6,149 nucleotides of DNA from Phycisphaerales bacterium (lineage in GTDB: Bacteria; Planctomycetota; Phycisphaerae; Phycisphaerales; SM1A02). The notes under the pieces were generated by a model. The model saw only the letters and a list, made by a program, of their open reading frames with translations. It made no database searches and was not told where the DNA came from. Location of the stretch: positions 1 through 6,149 of the forward strand of contig DOVP01000027.1 in assembly GCA_003520025.1 (NCBI GenBank). The letters run 5' to 3'. Made by a program: the position numbers and the translations under genes. Below, in pieces: positions 1 through 6,149 of the stretch; within the stretch, counting starts at the first letter, position 1; the number at the start of each line of letters is the position of its first letter.

Positions 1-65
1 ACAACCATGAGACGAACGGCCGGGGCAGAACTGGGAATTCCGCGAAAGCGGTTCTGGGCACCCGA

Positions 66-1655
66 ATGCTCAGGCGGACAATTACAGTTGTGCTTGCATT
101 GGTGGCAACGGGCGCGAATGCGGAGCCTCCGGACATACAAACGATTCTTGATGAGCGAGTCGAGGCTGGATTGACTCCCGGAATCGTGGTGGGCGTGCTG
201 CATGATGATGGATCCACGGAGTTCATCAGCGCAGGAACCCTGCAGGCGGGCGGCACAACAATGGTCGATGAACATACGATCTTCGAGATCGGCTCAATCA
301 CCAAGGTATTCACAGCACTGATCGCCGCTCGTATGGAGGAGCACGAACTGCTGTCGCTTGACGATCCGGTCCAGCAGCATCTGCCCGCGCAAATCAAGGT
401 TCCGACGAAAGACGGACAAACGATCACACTTCGGCATCTGGCAACACATACGTCCGGTCTGCCACGGATGCCAGACAACTTTCACCCAGCCGATCCAACC
501 AACCCCTACGCCGATTACACACCTGAACACATGTATGCCTTTCTCGGCGACCACGACTTGGCGGACCCGCCAGGAACTGGACCGGCCTATTCGAATCTCG
601 GCATGGGGCTGCTCGGGCACGTCCTCGAGTTGCGAGCGGACAAGGCATACGAGGATCTCGTTCAAACTGAAGTTTGCGGGCCATTGAACATGACGAGCAC
701 AAGTTGCCGCCCTCGGCCGCAGGATGCATCACGAGTTGCTGCGGCCCACAGGGGCCTGCAGCCAGGTGTGGCATGGGACTTCAGTGCGATGGCAGGCTGT
801 GGCGATATCAATTCGACAGCGACTGACATGCTGATCTTTGCTGCGGCGAACATGGGCCAGAACAAATCCCCGTTGCATGAAGCGATGCGGAAGTGCCAGA
901 CACCAGTCGTGCCGGGACAGGGGCTGGGATGGGGGATTGGACACGACGCGAAAGGCAAACGAGTGGCTCATAATGGTGGCACGGGGGGATTTGCCAGTTA
1001 TCTCTGCGTGCTGCCGGATTCGGGAGAAGCTGTCATCGTTCTGGCAAACTCGGCCTATCGTGGGGTCGATCAGATCGGTCAACACACACTCGACGGTGAA
1101 TACCCGTTGGACGTACTACCGCCCAAAGCCGCTGCGCTGGATGAGCTTCTCGGCGTCTTCCCACTCGGATCTACCGGGGCAGAGGTCACTATCACTCGAG
1201 AAGAACGCCAGTTGATGGCCAGATTGTCCGGCCAAGAGGCAATACCCGTCTATCCCGTCAGCGGCGACCGGTTTGAGTATCGCGTTGTCCAAGCGGAACT
1301 GACCTTCGGCCGGAATCGCAGCGGCGAAATCAACCGCCTGGTTCTTCACCAGAATGGTCAACATCTGGAAGCGTTGAAGCAACCAACTCAGCCGCAGACA
1401 TCTCACCATGACGACTACACCGGAACCTATCGAATGGCGTCGGGCAGGGAGTTCTCGGTGAAGGATGACCGTGGCAATCTCACGATTCGGCTGAGTGGCC
1501 AGCAGCGGCTTCCAGTTGTTCAGGCCGGGCACGACCGCTTCGAGTACAAGGACGTCGAGGCACAGGTCAGCTTTCTTCGGGATGCGGACGGCAGCGTCAA
1601 TCGCCTGGTGTTGCACCAGAATGGTGCCCATGTCGAGGCAGCAAAGAAGCCGTGA
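66..1655 (+). CDS. Exported serine hydrolase, class C beta-lactamase / peptidase S12 family, with duplicated C-terminal domain
   Basis: The 529-residue product has a short signal peptide (about residues 1-19, ending A-N-A before E20), so it should act in the periplasm or outside the cell. The catalytic domain (about 25-345) shows the class C/S12 motifs in order: S77-I-T-K80 (nucleophile and general base), a THTSGLP block near 127-133, Y175-S-N177, and H302-N-G-G-T-G-G308 in place of the KTG box. Members of this family are beta-lactamases, D,D-peptidases or esterases; the substrate cannot be read from sequence, so a beta-lactam resistance role should not be assumed. Residues 361-527 hold two copies of a DUF3471-like beta domain. 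The ATG at 66 is the first start codon in a frame that is open to the window edge, and the signal peptide supports it. No clear Shine-Dalgarno sequence precedes it, and bases 1-65 show no other recognisable gene. No convincing terminator follows. Confidence 0.93.
   Translation: MLRRTITVVLALVATGANAEPPDIQTILDERVEAGLTPGIVVGVLHDDGSTEFISAGTLQAGGTTMVDEHTIFEIGSITKVFTALIAARMEEHELLSLDDPVQQHLPAQIKVPTKDGQTITLRHLATHTSGLPRMPDNFHPADPTNPYADYTPEHMYAFLGDHDLADPPGTGPAYSNLGMGLLGHVLELRADKAYEDLVQTEVCGPLNMTSTSCRPRPQDASRVAAAHRGLQPGVAWDFSAMAGCGDINSTATDMLIFAAANMGQNKSPLHEAMRKCQTPVVPGQGLGWGIGHDAKGKRVAHNGGTGGFASYLCVLPDSGEAVIVLANSAYRGVDQIGQHTLDGEYPLDVLPPKAAALDELLGVFPLGSTGAEVTITREERQLMARLSGQEAIPVYPVSGDRFEYRVVQAELTFGRNRSGEINRLVLHQNGQHLEALKQPTQPQTSHHDDYTGTYRMASGREFSVKDDRGNLTIRLSGQQRLPVVQAGHDRFEYKDVEAQVSFLRDADGSVNRLVLHQNGAHVEAAKKP
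1146..1646 (+). repeat. Tandem duplication of a DUF3471-like domain inside the serine hydrolase
   Basis: Copy A covers residues 361-438 (1146-1379) and copy B residues 451-527 (1416-1646), separated by a polar linker rich in Q, P, T and H. Aligned by eye with a single one-residue gap, about 35 of 77 positions are identical. The shared anchors are RLSGQ, DRFEY and NRLVLHQNG at identical spacing. The family usually carries one such domain after the catalytic domain. The DNA of the two copies is clearly diverged, which suggests an old duplication under selection rather than a recent assembly artefact. Confidence 0.85.
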
Positions 1656-1831
1656 ATTCTCACCGGACAATTGCGGGCCGTTTGCAATCGCGGACCAGCT
1701 ACCAGACACCCAAGAGCTCCTGAAACCCGTGCCTTGCCCGGAGACGCTTGCCAAACATTCGTTTTGACGATCTTTATACGCTTCCAAGCCTCCAAGCAAC
1801 CAGCGCCTGCTGTATTGACTGAATGTGATAA

Positions 1832-1857
1832 ATAGTCGACTGAAACGAGTCGGCTAT
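1832..1857. promoter_or_regulatory. 10-bp inverted repeat upstream of the cysteine-rich protein gene
   Basis: The arms are ATAGTCGACT (1832-1841) and AGTCGGCTAT (1848-1857), separated by GAAACG. Nine of ten positions pair exactly and the tenth is a G-T pair. No T-run follows on either strand, so a terminator for the upstream hydrolase (177 bases away) is unlikely. The right arm ends 55 bases before the ATG at 1913 and the element overlaps a possible -35 box, which would suit an operator; a hairpin at the 5' end of a transcript is the alternative. The function is inferred from position only. The rest of 1656-1831 shows only a short TCCAAGC direct repeat (near 1783-1798) and a weak 5-bp hairpin near 1670. 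Confidence 0.5.
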
Positions 1858-1867
1858 GACCTATAAC
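1840..1867 (+). promoter_or_regulatory. Possible sigma70-type promoter for the cysteine-rich protein gene
   Basis: CTGAAA at 1840-1845 (four of six matches to TTGACA) is followed after 16 bases by TATAAC at 1862-1867 (five of six matches to TATAAT). Transcription would start near 1874 and leave a leader of about 40 bases before the ATG at 1913. The -35 half lies inside the inverted repeat at 1832-1857. A TTGACT at 1815-1820 has no well-spaced -10 box. Consensus matches of this quality occur by chance, so this is a candidate only. Confidence 0.3.
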
Positions 1868-1900
1868 ACAAGCCCCAGTACACAAGTACCAGTCGATTCA

Positions 1901-1907
1901 GAGAGGA
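1901..1907 (+). promoter_or_regulatory. Ribosome binding site that fixes the start at 1913
   Basis: GAGAGGA lies five bases before the ATG at 1913. It is the clearest Shine-Dalgarno sequence in the window. It favours 1913 over the upstream in-frame ATG at 1856, which sits in the right arm of the inverted repeat, has no such site, and would put 19 polar residues in front of a normal signal peptide. Confidence 0.7.
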
Positions 1908-1912
1908 CATCC

Positions 1913-3688
1913 ATGTCGATCATCAAACTTCTCGGGGCAGTTGTCGCCCTTGCAATGACCACCGCCACCTTCGCCCAAGGAACCTTCAACTACGTTCGGA
2001 TTGGCGATGTGGACGGCTTCGGATTCCTCACGGGGACAACACCAGGGTCCAATGGTGAACCCAATTGGCCGTTCAACTCTCCCTTCGATGACCCTCCAAT
2101 CTGTCCGATCGACGGCAGTTGCTCAGGCGGCATCCTCGTCAACGCCAATGGACTCCCCATCAACGTTGACGGCATGGGAATCCTCACGCAGGGTGACTTT
2201 CTGCCGGATCTGGACTGCTCGGTTCCCGACTGCGACCAGCCCCAATACGGAACCCACGCCAACTCTGATGAGTTCGACAACCGAGAAACCGTCGAGATCA
2301 CAGGAGGCACGGGCAACCCCCCGATGGGAGCCTATACCGAAGTGAGTGGAGCCACCGATATTGGGTCTTCGGGATCGGGGTGGACCGATGTCACGGTGAC
2401 GGGCACCGGCGTTGGGTGGAATTACTGCAGTGATGCACCCATGCCCGCGTCCTACATCTGCGGCACTGGACAGCCCACGATGCTCTTTGACTTCTCGGTG
2501 ACCAACGCAGATCCGAGTCAGCCGCTCTACATCAATGCTGTCTTTGGTGACTACGACGTTGATTCGGCGGGCGACACAGTGGTGATTTACACCTCCAGCG
2601 GCAACTCGTACAACATTGCGATTGTGACGCAGAACAATGCCGCAGGCCAAGACGGTTTGGTTCAGGAGGCAACCGCCGCGATCCCGTTCGCATCGGTGTT
2701 CCCGAACTGGCCCACCAGCACACAGGGATGGCTGCGTGTTGATTTTCAAATGCCATCGGAGCCGTTCACTGCTTATGACTATGCCGAAATCGCCATCACG
2801 CCTCTTGTTGAAGTGGGCTGCTGCTGCGTCGAAGATGCGGCAGGGGGTTGGACCACGACCGAAATGACAGAGATAGATTGTGAAGCACTTGGAGGAATCT
2901 ACCAAGGCGACGGCGTGGGCTGCGATGGACCGACACCTCCTATGGGCGCGTGCTGCACCGATATAGACTGCCAGTACACCAGTGAGTGCGACTGCGAGGT
3001 CACCGGTGGTATGTTCTACGCTGGGGTGTCGTGCGAGGATGCAGGGTGCAATACGGAGGGATGCTGCTGTTACCAGGATCCTGACTCGGGTATGTGGTGG
3101 TATCAGATGACCAGCTCAAGTTTGTGTGCGCAGTTGAACGGCTACTATGCGGGCAACGGCGTCGAATGCACAGGAGAAGAGGTCCCCATGGGAGCCTGCT
3201 GTCTCATAAACGGCGAAGCCGAAGGGTGGTGCATCGATACCTCGATCTGTCGGTGCGATGATTGGGGCGGCGTGTTCTTCGCGAACCTGCACTGCGATGA
3301 CGACATCGTCCTCGAGAAGTGCCCGCCGCCGGGCGAGAATGGCGCGTGCTGCTTCATCAATCAGGACACCGGATGCTTTGAGTGCGTGGAAACGACCGAA
3401 CTTTCCTGCGCCAATGACTTCCCATTTGGTCAGTGGCAGGGATCGGGGAGTCTCTGCAGTGATCCCGATATCACGTGCTGCCGAACTTTCGGCGCGTGCT
3501 GTGTAGGTAATACGTGTGTCTGGACGATCGAGGATGCCTGCCAAGCGAGTGGCGGCGTGTGGTCAGCAGCGGTGATGTGCGCGGATGCCGGGTGTCCGTC
3601 CTATTGCCTGGAAGACGTCACACGTGATGGTGTCGTCAACATCGACGATCTTCTTGCACTTCTCGGAGCATGGGGGCCGTGTCCCTAG
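1913..3688 (+). CDS. Secreted cysteine-rich modular protein with single dockerin-like C-terminal loop
   Basis: The product has 591 residues from the ATG at 1913. Residues 1-22 form a signal peptide (S-I-I-K, hydrophobic core, cleavage after T-F-A-Q). Residues 23-300 are Gly/Asp/Thr-rich and look beta-stranded: an IGDVDGFGFL motif lies at 30-39 and a block with FGDYDVDSAGD (211-221), QDGLVQEAT (246-254) and a final AYDYAEIAI (287-295) near its end. I recall similar blocks in secreted planctomycete proteins but cannot name a family. Residues 302-565 are six cysteine-rich modules. Residues 568-590 form one EF-hand/dockerin-type loop (D568-V-T-R-D572-G-V-V-N-I-D578-D579) followed by LLALLGAWGPC, one residue from the C-terminus. 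No catalytic motif is visible. A structural, adhesive or surface role is inferred, with disulfides expected outside the cytoplasm. The gene probably has its own promoter and is convergent with the sialidase-like gene downstream. Confidence 0.87.
   Translation: MSIIKLLGAVVALAMTTATFAQGTFNYVRIGDVDGFGFLTGTTPGSNGEPNWPFNSPFDDPPICPIDGSCSGGILVNANGLPINVDGMGILTQGDFLPDLDCSVPDCDQPQYGTHANSDEFDNRETVEITGGTGNPPMGAYTEVSGATDIGSSGSGWTDVTVTGTGVGWNYCSDAPMPASYICGTGQPTMLFDFSVTNADPSQPLYINAVFGDYDVDSAGDTVVIYTSSGNSYNIAIVTQNNAAGQDGLVQEATAAIPFASVFPNWPTSTQGWLRVDFQMPSEPFTAYDYAEIAITPLVEVGCCCVEDAAGGWTTTEMTEIDCEALGGIYQGDGVGCDGPTPPMGACCTDIDCQYTSECDCEVTGGMFYAGVSCEDAGCNTEGCCCYQDPDSGMWWYQMTSSSLCAQLNGYYAGNGVECTGEEVPMGACCLINGEAEGWCIDTSICRCDDWGGVFFANLHCDDDIVLEKCPPPGENGACCFINQDTGCFECVETTELSCANDFPFGQWQGSGSLCSDPDITCCRTFGACCVGNTCVWTIEDACQASGGVWSAAVMCADAGCPSYCLEDVTRDGVVNIDDLLALLGAWGPCP
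2816..3607 (+). repeat. Six cysteine-rich GACC/GCCC modules
   Basis: Modules begin with G-C-C-C at residues 302 and 383 and with G-A-C-C at 345, 427, 477 and 527. They are 38-50 residues long, with a central W/F/Y-rich stretch, a GG-(I/M/V)-(Y/F/W) type turn in most of them, and later cysteines. Modules 1-2 and 3-4 look like two copies of a two-module unit: each begins with GCCC, has a single mid cysteine (C323, C405), then P-M-G-A-C-C. Modules 5 and 6 are the GACC type only. Residues 302-591 contain 40 cysteines against 6 in the first 301 residues. The repeats are diverged at DNA level, so this is a protein repeat and not a simple DNA tandem array. Confidence 0.85.
3614..3682 (+). other. Dockerin-like calcium loop and C-terminal tail
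   Basis: Residues 568-579 place Asp or polar residues at the ligand positions of a dockerin/EF-hand loop (D568, T570, D572, N576, D579). A short helix L-L-A-L-L-G-A-W-G follows, then P-C-P. True cellulosomal dockerins have two such loops; here there is one. Single loops of this kind recur at the ends of secreted planctomycete proteins, where an anchoring or sorting function is suspected. No cohesin is encoded in this window. Confidence 0.7.
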
Positions 3689-3812
3689 TGCAGAGTGCCG
3701 TCCAATGAGGGCACGAGTTCTCTGATCCGGTTCGGCGGCTGGGATGGCAGCAGTTCCGGCACCGGCACCCTGGCCATCGACTGCGACGAGTGATCAGATT
3801 CGAGCAGACAAC

Positions 3813-3828
3813 CCGGCGTCAACGCCGG
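3813..3828. terminator. Perfect GC hairpin in the convergent gap, possible weak terminator
   Basis: CCGGCG (3813-3818) and CGCCGG (3823-3828) pair perfectly across the tetraloop TCAA. The stop codon of the minus-strand gene (3819-3821 on this strand) lies in the loop, so the hairpin straddles the end of that gene. No proper T-run follows on either strand; on the plus strand the downstream sequence is only mildly T-rich. The site could slow or end transcription from either side. The remaining convergent gap (3689-3812) has no gene that I recognise. Confidence 0.35.
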
Positions 3829-4988
3829 CCAAGTTCCTTGCGCTCTTTGCGCCCCTGCACGTCCCCGCTGCTGGGCACCGCTCGCTGAGGGCACTCCTCC
3901 CTCAGCCATGCTGGAGAGAGCCGCACCGACCGAATAAATGGCTGCGACCCCTCGATCCAGTGCCCATAGGTGATCGCCAGCACCGTCCCGTCTGGAAGCC
4001 GCTCAAGCGCCGGATAGGCGCAGTCCCAGCGGTGATGATTGTCGCTGAGGCGAAGTCGGTATTGACCACTGCCACCTCGCAGCAGATCCTCCCACGTGCC
4101 AATCCACGCGGCCCAGTCTCCTTGCCATGGACTTTCTGCGTGCGTATCCCGGAACGAAATCAAGAGCCTTCCATCGGGCAGGTACACCGCCTGATGCCGA
4201 TCACCCGTCAGCGCATCGGGGAGTTCCACGGGAGTCGACCAGGTCTTGCCCTTGTCACCACTGAAGCAGATATGGCTGTTCTTGCTCCTGCTGTTCTCGC
4301 GGAGCAGCATGGCCCAGCGAGCACCATCCGGTGAGCGGACCAGCCCCGGCTCGCACAGATGCACCGAAGGGTCGGCAACCACCACCCGCGGCTGGCTCCA
4401 CGTCAGTCCTCCGTCAGTCGTATCGATCGCATAGACCTCGAAGCCCGGCGTGCCGCGTCCCCCCTGCCGAAGGAAGCGACCGTCGTCGTGGAAGAAGGCG
4501 GAGTACTGACCGGGCGCAGTCTGCATGAGGTCCGCAACGGCAACAATGCCGCCGTAGTCCCCGATTGGCAACAACTCCGACCATGTGCCCCCCCCATCTT
4601 CGCTGACCGATGTTCGGATCGGATACAAACCGGAGAACAGGATCAACCTGCGAACACCCTCGGCGTCGACCATCTCGTAGATATGTGGTGTCTCCTGTGA
4701 AGTCGCCCACGAGGCCGGTACGTCGAGCCGCTTACTCCATGAGCGGCCGCCGTCCTCGCTTCGCTTGAGCACCAGTTCGCCACGGCCATGCCCCTTTGGA
4801 TACACGCAGAGGATTGTCTTGCCATCCGGCAGGAGAACCGTCGATGGATGTCCGAGATATTGCCCCGCCTCACGATCCACGGTCATCTGCATGTCGGCCA
4901 TCTCAGAGAGATCGAGCGGTATTGGCGCCAGCATGCTGAGCATCACTAGGAACGATTCGATGTGCGGCATCGGCGAACCATACATCAT
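3819..4988 (-). CDS. Sialidase-like (BNR/Asp-box) six-bladed propeller hydrolase
   Basis: The 389-residue product has four Asp boxes (S/T-x-D-x-G-x-T/S-W): S77-W84, S129-W136, T190-W197 and S243-W250. The GH33-like landmarks suggested by eye are E213 in C-E-P (the Glu that activates the nucleophile), arginines R230 and R264, and Y325 in A-Y-P-A-L-E-R-L-P-D-G-T (the Tyr nucleophile block). The usual N-terminal R-I-P arginine motif is absent; Y44-L-G-H-P-S49 occupies its place. The protein therefore belongs to the sialidase superfamily, but sialic acid may not be its substrate. A hydrophobic stretch (13-25) could be a poor signal peptide, though it has no basic N-terminus; a start at residue 7 (4970) is also possible. 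Neither start has a clear ribosome site. The last 30 residues form a charged, basic tail. It lies 28 bases after the transporter gene and is probably cotranscribed with it. Confidence 0.88.
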   Translation of the reverse strand: MMYGSPMPHIESFLVMLSMLAPIPLDLSEMADMQMTVDREAGQYLGHPSTVLLPDGKTILCVYPKGHGRGELVLKRSEDGGRSWSKRLDVPASWATSQETPHIYEMVDAEGVRRLILFSGLYPIRTSVSEDGGGTWSELLPIGDYGGIVAVADLMQTAPGQYSAFFHDDGRFLRQGGRGTPGFEVYAIDTTDGGLTWSQPRVVVADPSVHLCEPGLVRSPDGARWAMLLRENSRSKNSHICFSGDKGKTWSTPVELPDALTGDRHQAVYLPDGRLLISFRDTHAESPWQGDWAAWIGTWEDLLRGGSGQYRLRLSDNHHRWDCAYPALERLPDGTVLAITYGHWIEGSQPFIRSVRLSPAWLREECPQRAVPSSGDVQGRKERKELGRR

Positions 4989-5016
4989 GGCCGAAAAGAC
5001 CGAAGTGAGAGCCGGT

Positions 5017-6149
5017 TCACCGCTTCGCGTTCAGGAGTGCAACAATCGGAATCGTCAGCAGAAACGGCGCCGCGAGGGTCAGTCCGATCAGCCCCAGGAA
5101 GGGTGGATGCAACTGCCCCTCCAGAAAGGCCATGATGCCAGCCATCAGAAAGACACCCGTCACCGTGACGGCGGATGCCAAACCGCGATTCTCAGGAAAT
5201 GGTTTGACCGCGCCGGCATTGGCCTCTGGAAATACCAGTCCCGCGCCCAATGCCAGCAGCATGCTCGCGCCAACAAGGACGATGACCGTTGTTCGGACTG
5301 AAAGCTCGACCGACCACAGTGCCATCAGTCCCAAGCCAGGCAGCAGGGCAATGAACATGCCGAGCCAGAACACACCACGAATACTGCTTCGGGCCGCCAA
5401 TCGCCTCGACAATGACAGCGCCACGATATACACACCAACGGTGAAGCCCGCCAGCCATGGGTAGATCTGAACCGGAATGGACAGGTGCTTGGAATACCAG
5501 AATGGCATGGCCGCGTAGTAGCCCAGCAGCGTGCCCGAACACGCGATGTAGCAACTGGCGCTGCTCCAGTAAGCCCTGCTTCGGAGAATGTCACGCAGGG
5601 CCGCAACTGTAGGAGGCCTTTGCTTCTTCATGCCTCGCGGATGTGTCTCCGGAAGCTGCCGCCATACTGCCAGCAGAGTGAGCACCGTCATCATCAAGAA
5701 GCCCGCGAAGATCCATCGCCACGATGCATAGGCCACCAGATAGCCACCAATGACCTGCGCGACCATCGGAATCGCAGCCGTACACATGCTGACGCGGCCG
5801 AGCTCATGCTTGGCGCGGTCGTGTGTACGAGTCTCAAAGAGAATGGCCCGCCCTACCGGGCTGATTGCAGAGAGCCCCAAGCCTTCGAGACTGCGACCGA
5901 TTCCGAAGATGACAACAGAATCGCTCAGCAAAACGATGCCAGACCCGACTGCGGCGACAAAAAGCCCGATCAGCAACGGTTGGCGCCGGCCAATACGATC
6001 GCTGATGATGCCCCATGCCAGTTGCCCAAACGCAAAGCAGATGAAGAAGACCATCACGGTCGTGCGGAGGGCAGTCCCGGATGTGTTGAAGATCCCTTCC
6101 AATTCAGGAAGTGCCGGTAGTGAGAGTTTCATGCCGGCCCATGCGAGCA
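5017..6149 (-). CDS. MFS transporter, Bcr/CflA-type drug:H+ antiporter subfamily, 5' end cut by window
   Basis: This is an inner-membrane secondary transporter. Numbering from the methionine at 6132, the features are: an L-P-A-L-P motif (5-9) at the start; motif A G41-I-I-S-D45-R-I-G-R-R50 in the loop after the second helix; R80-S-L-E-G-L-G and G-R-A-I (94-97); an I-P-M-V-A-Q-V-I-G-G segment (121-130) in the place of the antiporter motif; W138-R-W-I-F-A-G; L160-P-E-T; and F301-P-E-A-N-A-G with R316-G-L-A-S-A, typical of the second half of Bcr/CflA proteins. About eleven hydrophobic segments are visible. The methionine at 6132 is probably internal: the frame stays open to the window edge reading L-A-W-A-G before it, and family members have most of helix 1 before the LPALP motif. 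The substrate is unknown; members export drugs or small metabolites. Confidence 0.9.
   Translation of the reverse strand, partial: LAWAGMKLSLPALPELEGIFNTSGTALRTTVMVFFICFAFGQLAWGIISDRIGRRQPLLIGLFVAAVGSGIVLLSDSVVIFGIGRSLEGLGLSAISPVGRAILFETRTHDRAKHELGRVSMCTAAIPMVAQVIGGYLVAYASWRWIFAGFLMMTVLTLLAVWRQLPETHPRGMKKQRPPTVAALRDILRSRAYWSSASCYIACSGTLLGYYAAMPFWYSKHLSIPVQIYPWLAGFTVGVYIVALSLSRRLAARSSIRGVFWLGMFIALLPGLGLMALWSVELSVRTTVIVLVGASMLLALGAGLVFPEANAGAVKPFPENRGLASAVTVTGVFLMAGIMAFLEGQLHPPFLGLIGLTLAAPFLLTIPIVALLNAKR

Noticed and set aside
7..174. ATG at 7 opening a short plus-strand frame overlapping the hydrolase start
   Set aside because: Its translation is Arg/Trp-rich with no signal or motif and runs out of frame through the hydrolase signal peptide region.
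66..1655. Calling the serine hydrolase an antibiotic-resistance beta-lactamase
   Set aside because: The S12/class C motifs are shared with D,D-peptidases and esterases, and nothing in the sequence separates these functions.
1670..1688. ATTGC/GCAAT hairpin as terminator of the serine hydrolase gene
   Set aside because: It has only five base pairs, a nine-base loop and no T-run downstream.
1116..1799. 227-codon antisense reading frame
   Set aside because: It mostly mirrors the duplicated C-terminal domains of the serine hydrolase, whose sense frame has clear family motifs.
1856..1912. Upstream in-frame ATG at 1856 as the start of the cysteine-rich protein
   Set aside because: It has no ribosome binding site, lies in the arm of an inverted repeat, and would put 19 polar residues before a normal signal peptide. 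The ATG at 1913 has GAGAGGA five bases upstream.
2123..2905. 260-codon antisense reading frame
   Set aside because: It lies wholly opposite the cysteine-rich protein gene, shows no recognisable motif or signal, and is explained by GC-rich codon structure on the other strand.
3744..4334. 196-codon plus-strand reading frame
   Set aside because: It runs opposite the sialidase-like gene, whose Asp boxes prove the minus-strand frame. Its translation is Pro/Arg-rich with no family features.
6130..6132. ATG at 6132 as the true start of the MFS transporter
   Set aside because: The frame stays open to the window edge with a hydrophobic lead-in, and the LPALP motif normally follows a full first membrane helix, so the start must lie outside the window.

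Overview
The window looks like a chromosomal segment of a planctomycete, most likely a marine Phycisphaerae-type bacterium. This is inferred mainly from one gene: a secreted protein made of cysteine-rich GACC/GCCC modules that ends in a single dockerin-like calcium loop followed by a short 'LLALLGAWGPC' tail, a style I associate with that group. Moderately high GC content, mostly weak ribosome binding sites, a serine hydrolase with a beta-propeller-like partner locus and a planctomycete-style sialidase-like protein are compatible with this, but none is diagnostic. No rRNA, tRNA, CRISPR array, insertion sequence or phage gene is visible.

Layout. Bases 66-1655 (+) encode an exported class C beta-lactamase/DD-peptidase-family serine hydrolase whose C-terminal DUF3471-like domain is present twice in tandem. 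A 257-base gap (1656-1912) follows. It holds a 10-bp inverted repeat, a possible sigma70-type promoter overlapping it, and a good ribosome binding site. Bases 1913-3688 (+) encode a secreted 591-residue protein with a beta-rich N-terminal half, six cysteine-rich modules (40 cysteines in the last 290 residues) and a dockerin-like C-terminus. A 130-base convergent gap (3689-3818) runs into a small perfect hairpin whose loop contains the stop codon of the gene on the other strand. On the minus strand, 3819-4988 encodes a four-Asp-box sialidase-like beta-propeller. Directly upstream of it, 5017 to the window edge encodes a Bcr/CflA-type MFS transporter that is cut by the end of the window.

How they fit together. 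The two minus-strand genes are 28 bases apart and probably form one transcript: transporter first, then the propeller hydrolase. A glycan-release and uptake or export pair is a reasonable but unproven reading. The two plus-strand genes encode exported proteins, but the second appears to have its own promoter and there is no evidence that they work together. I found no clear new multi-gene system. The most unusual item is the disulfide-rich modular protein with its paired-module repeat and single-loop dockerin-like tail.
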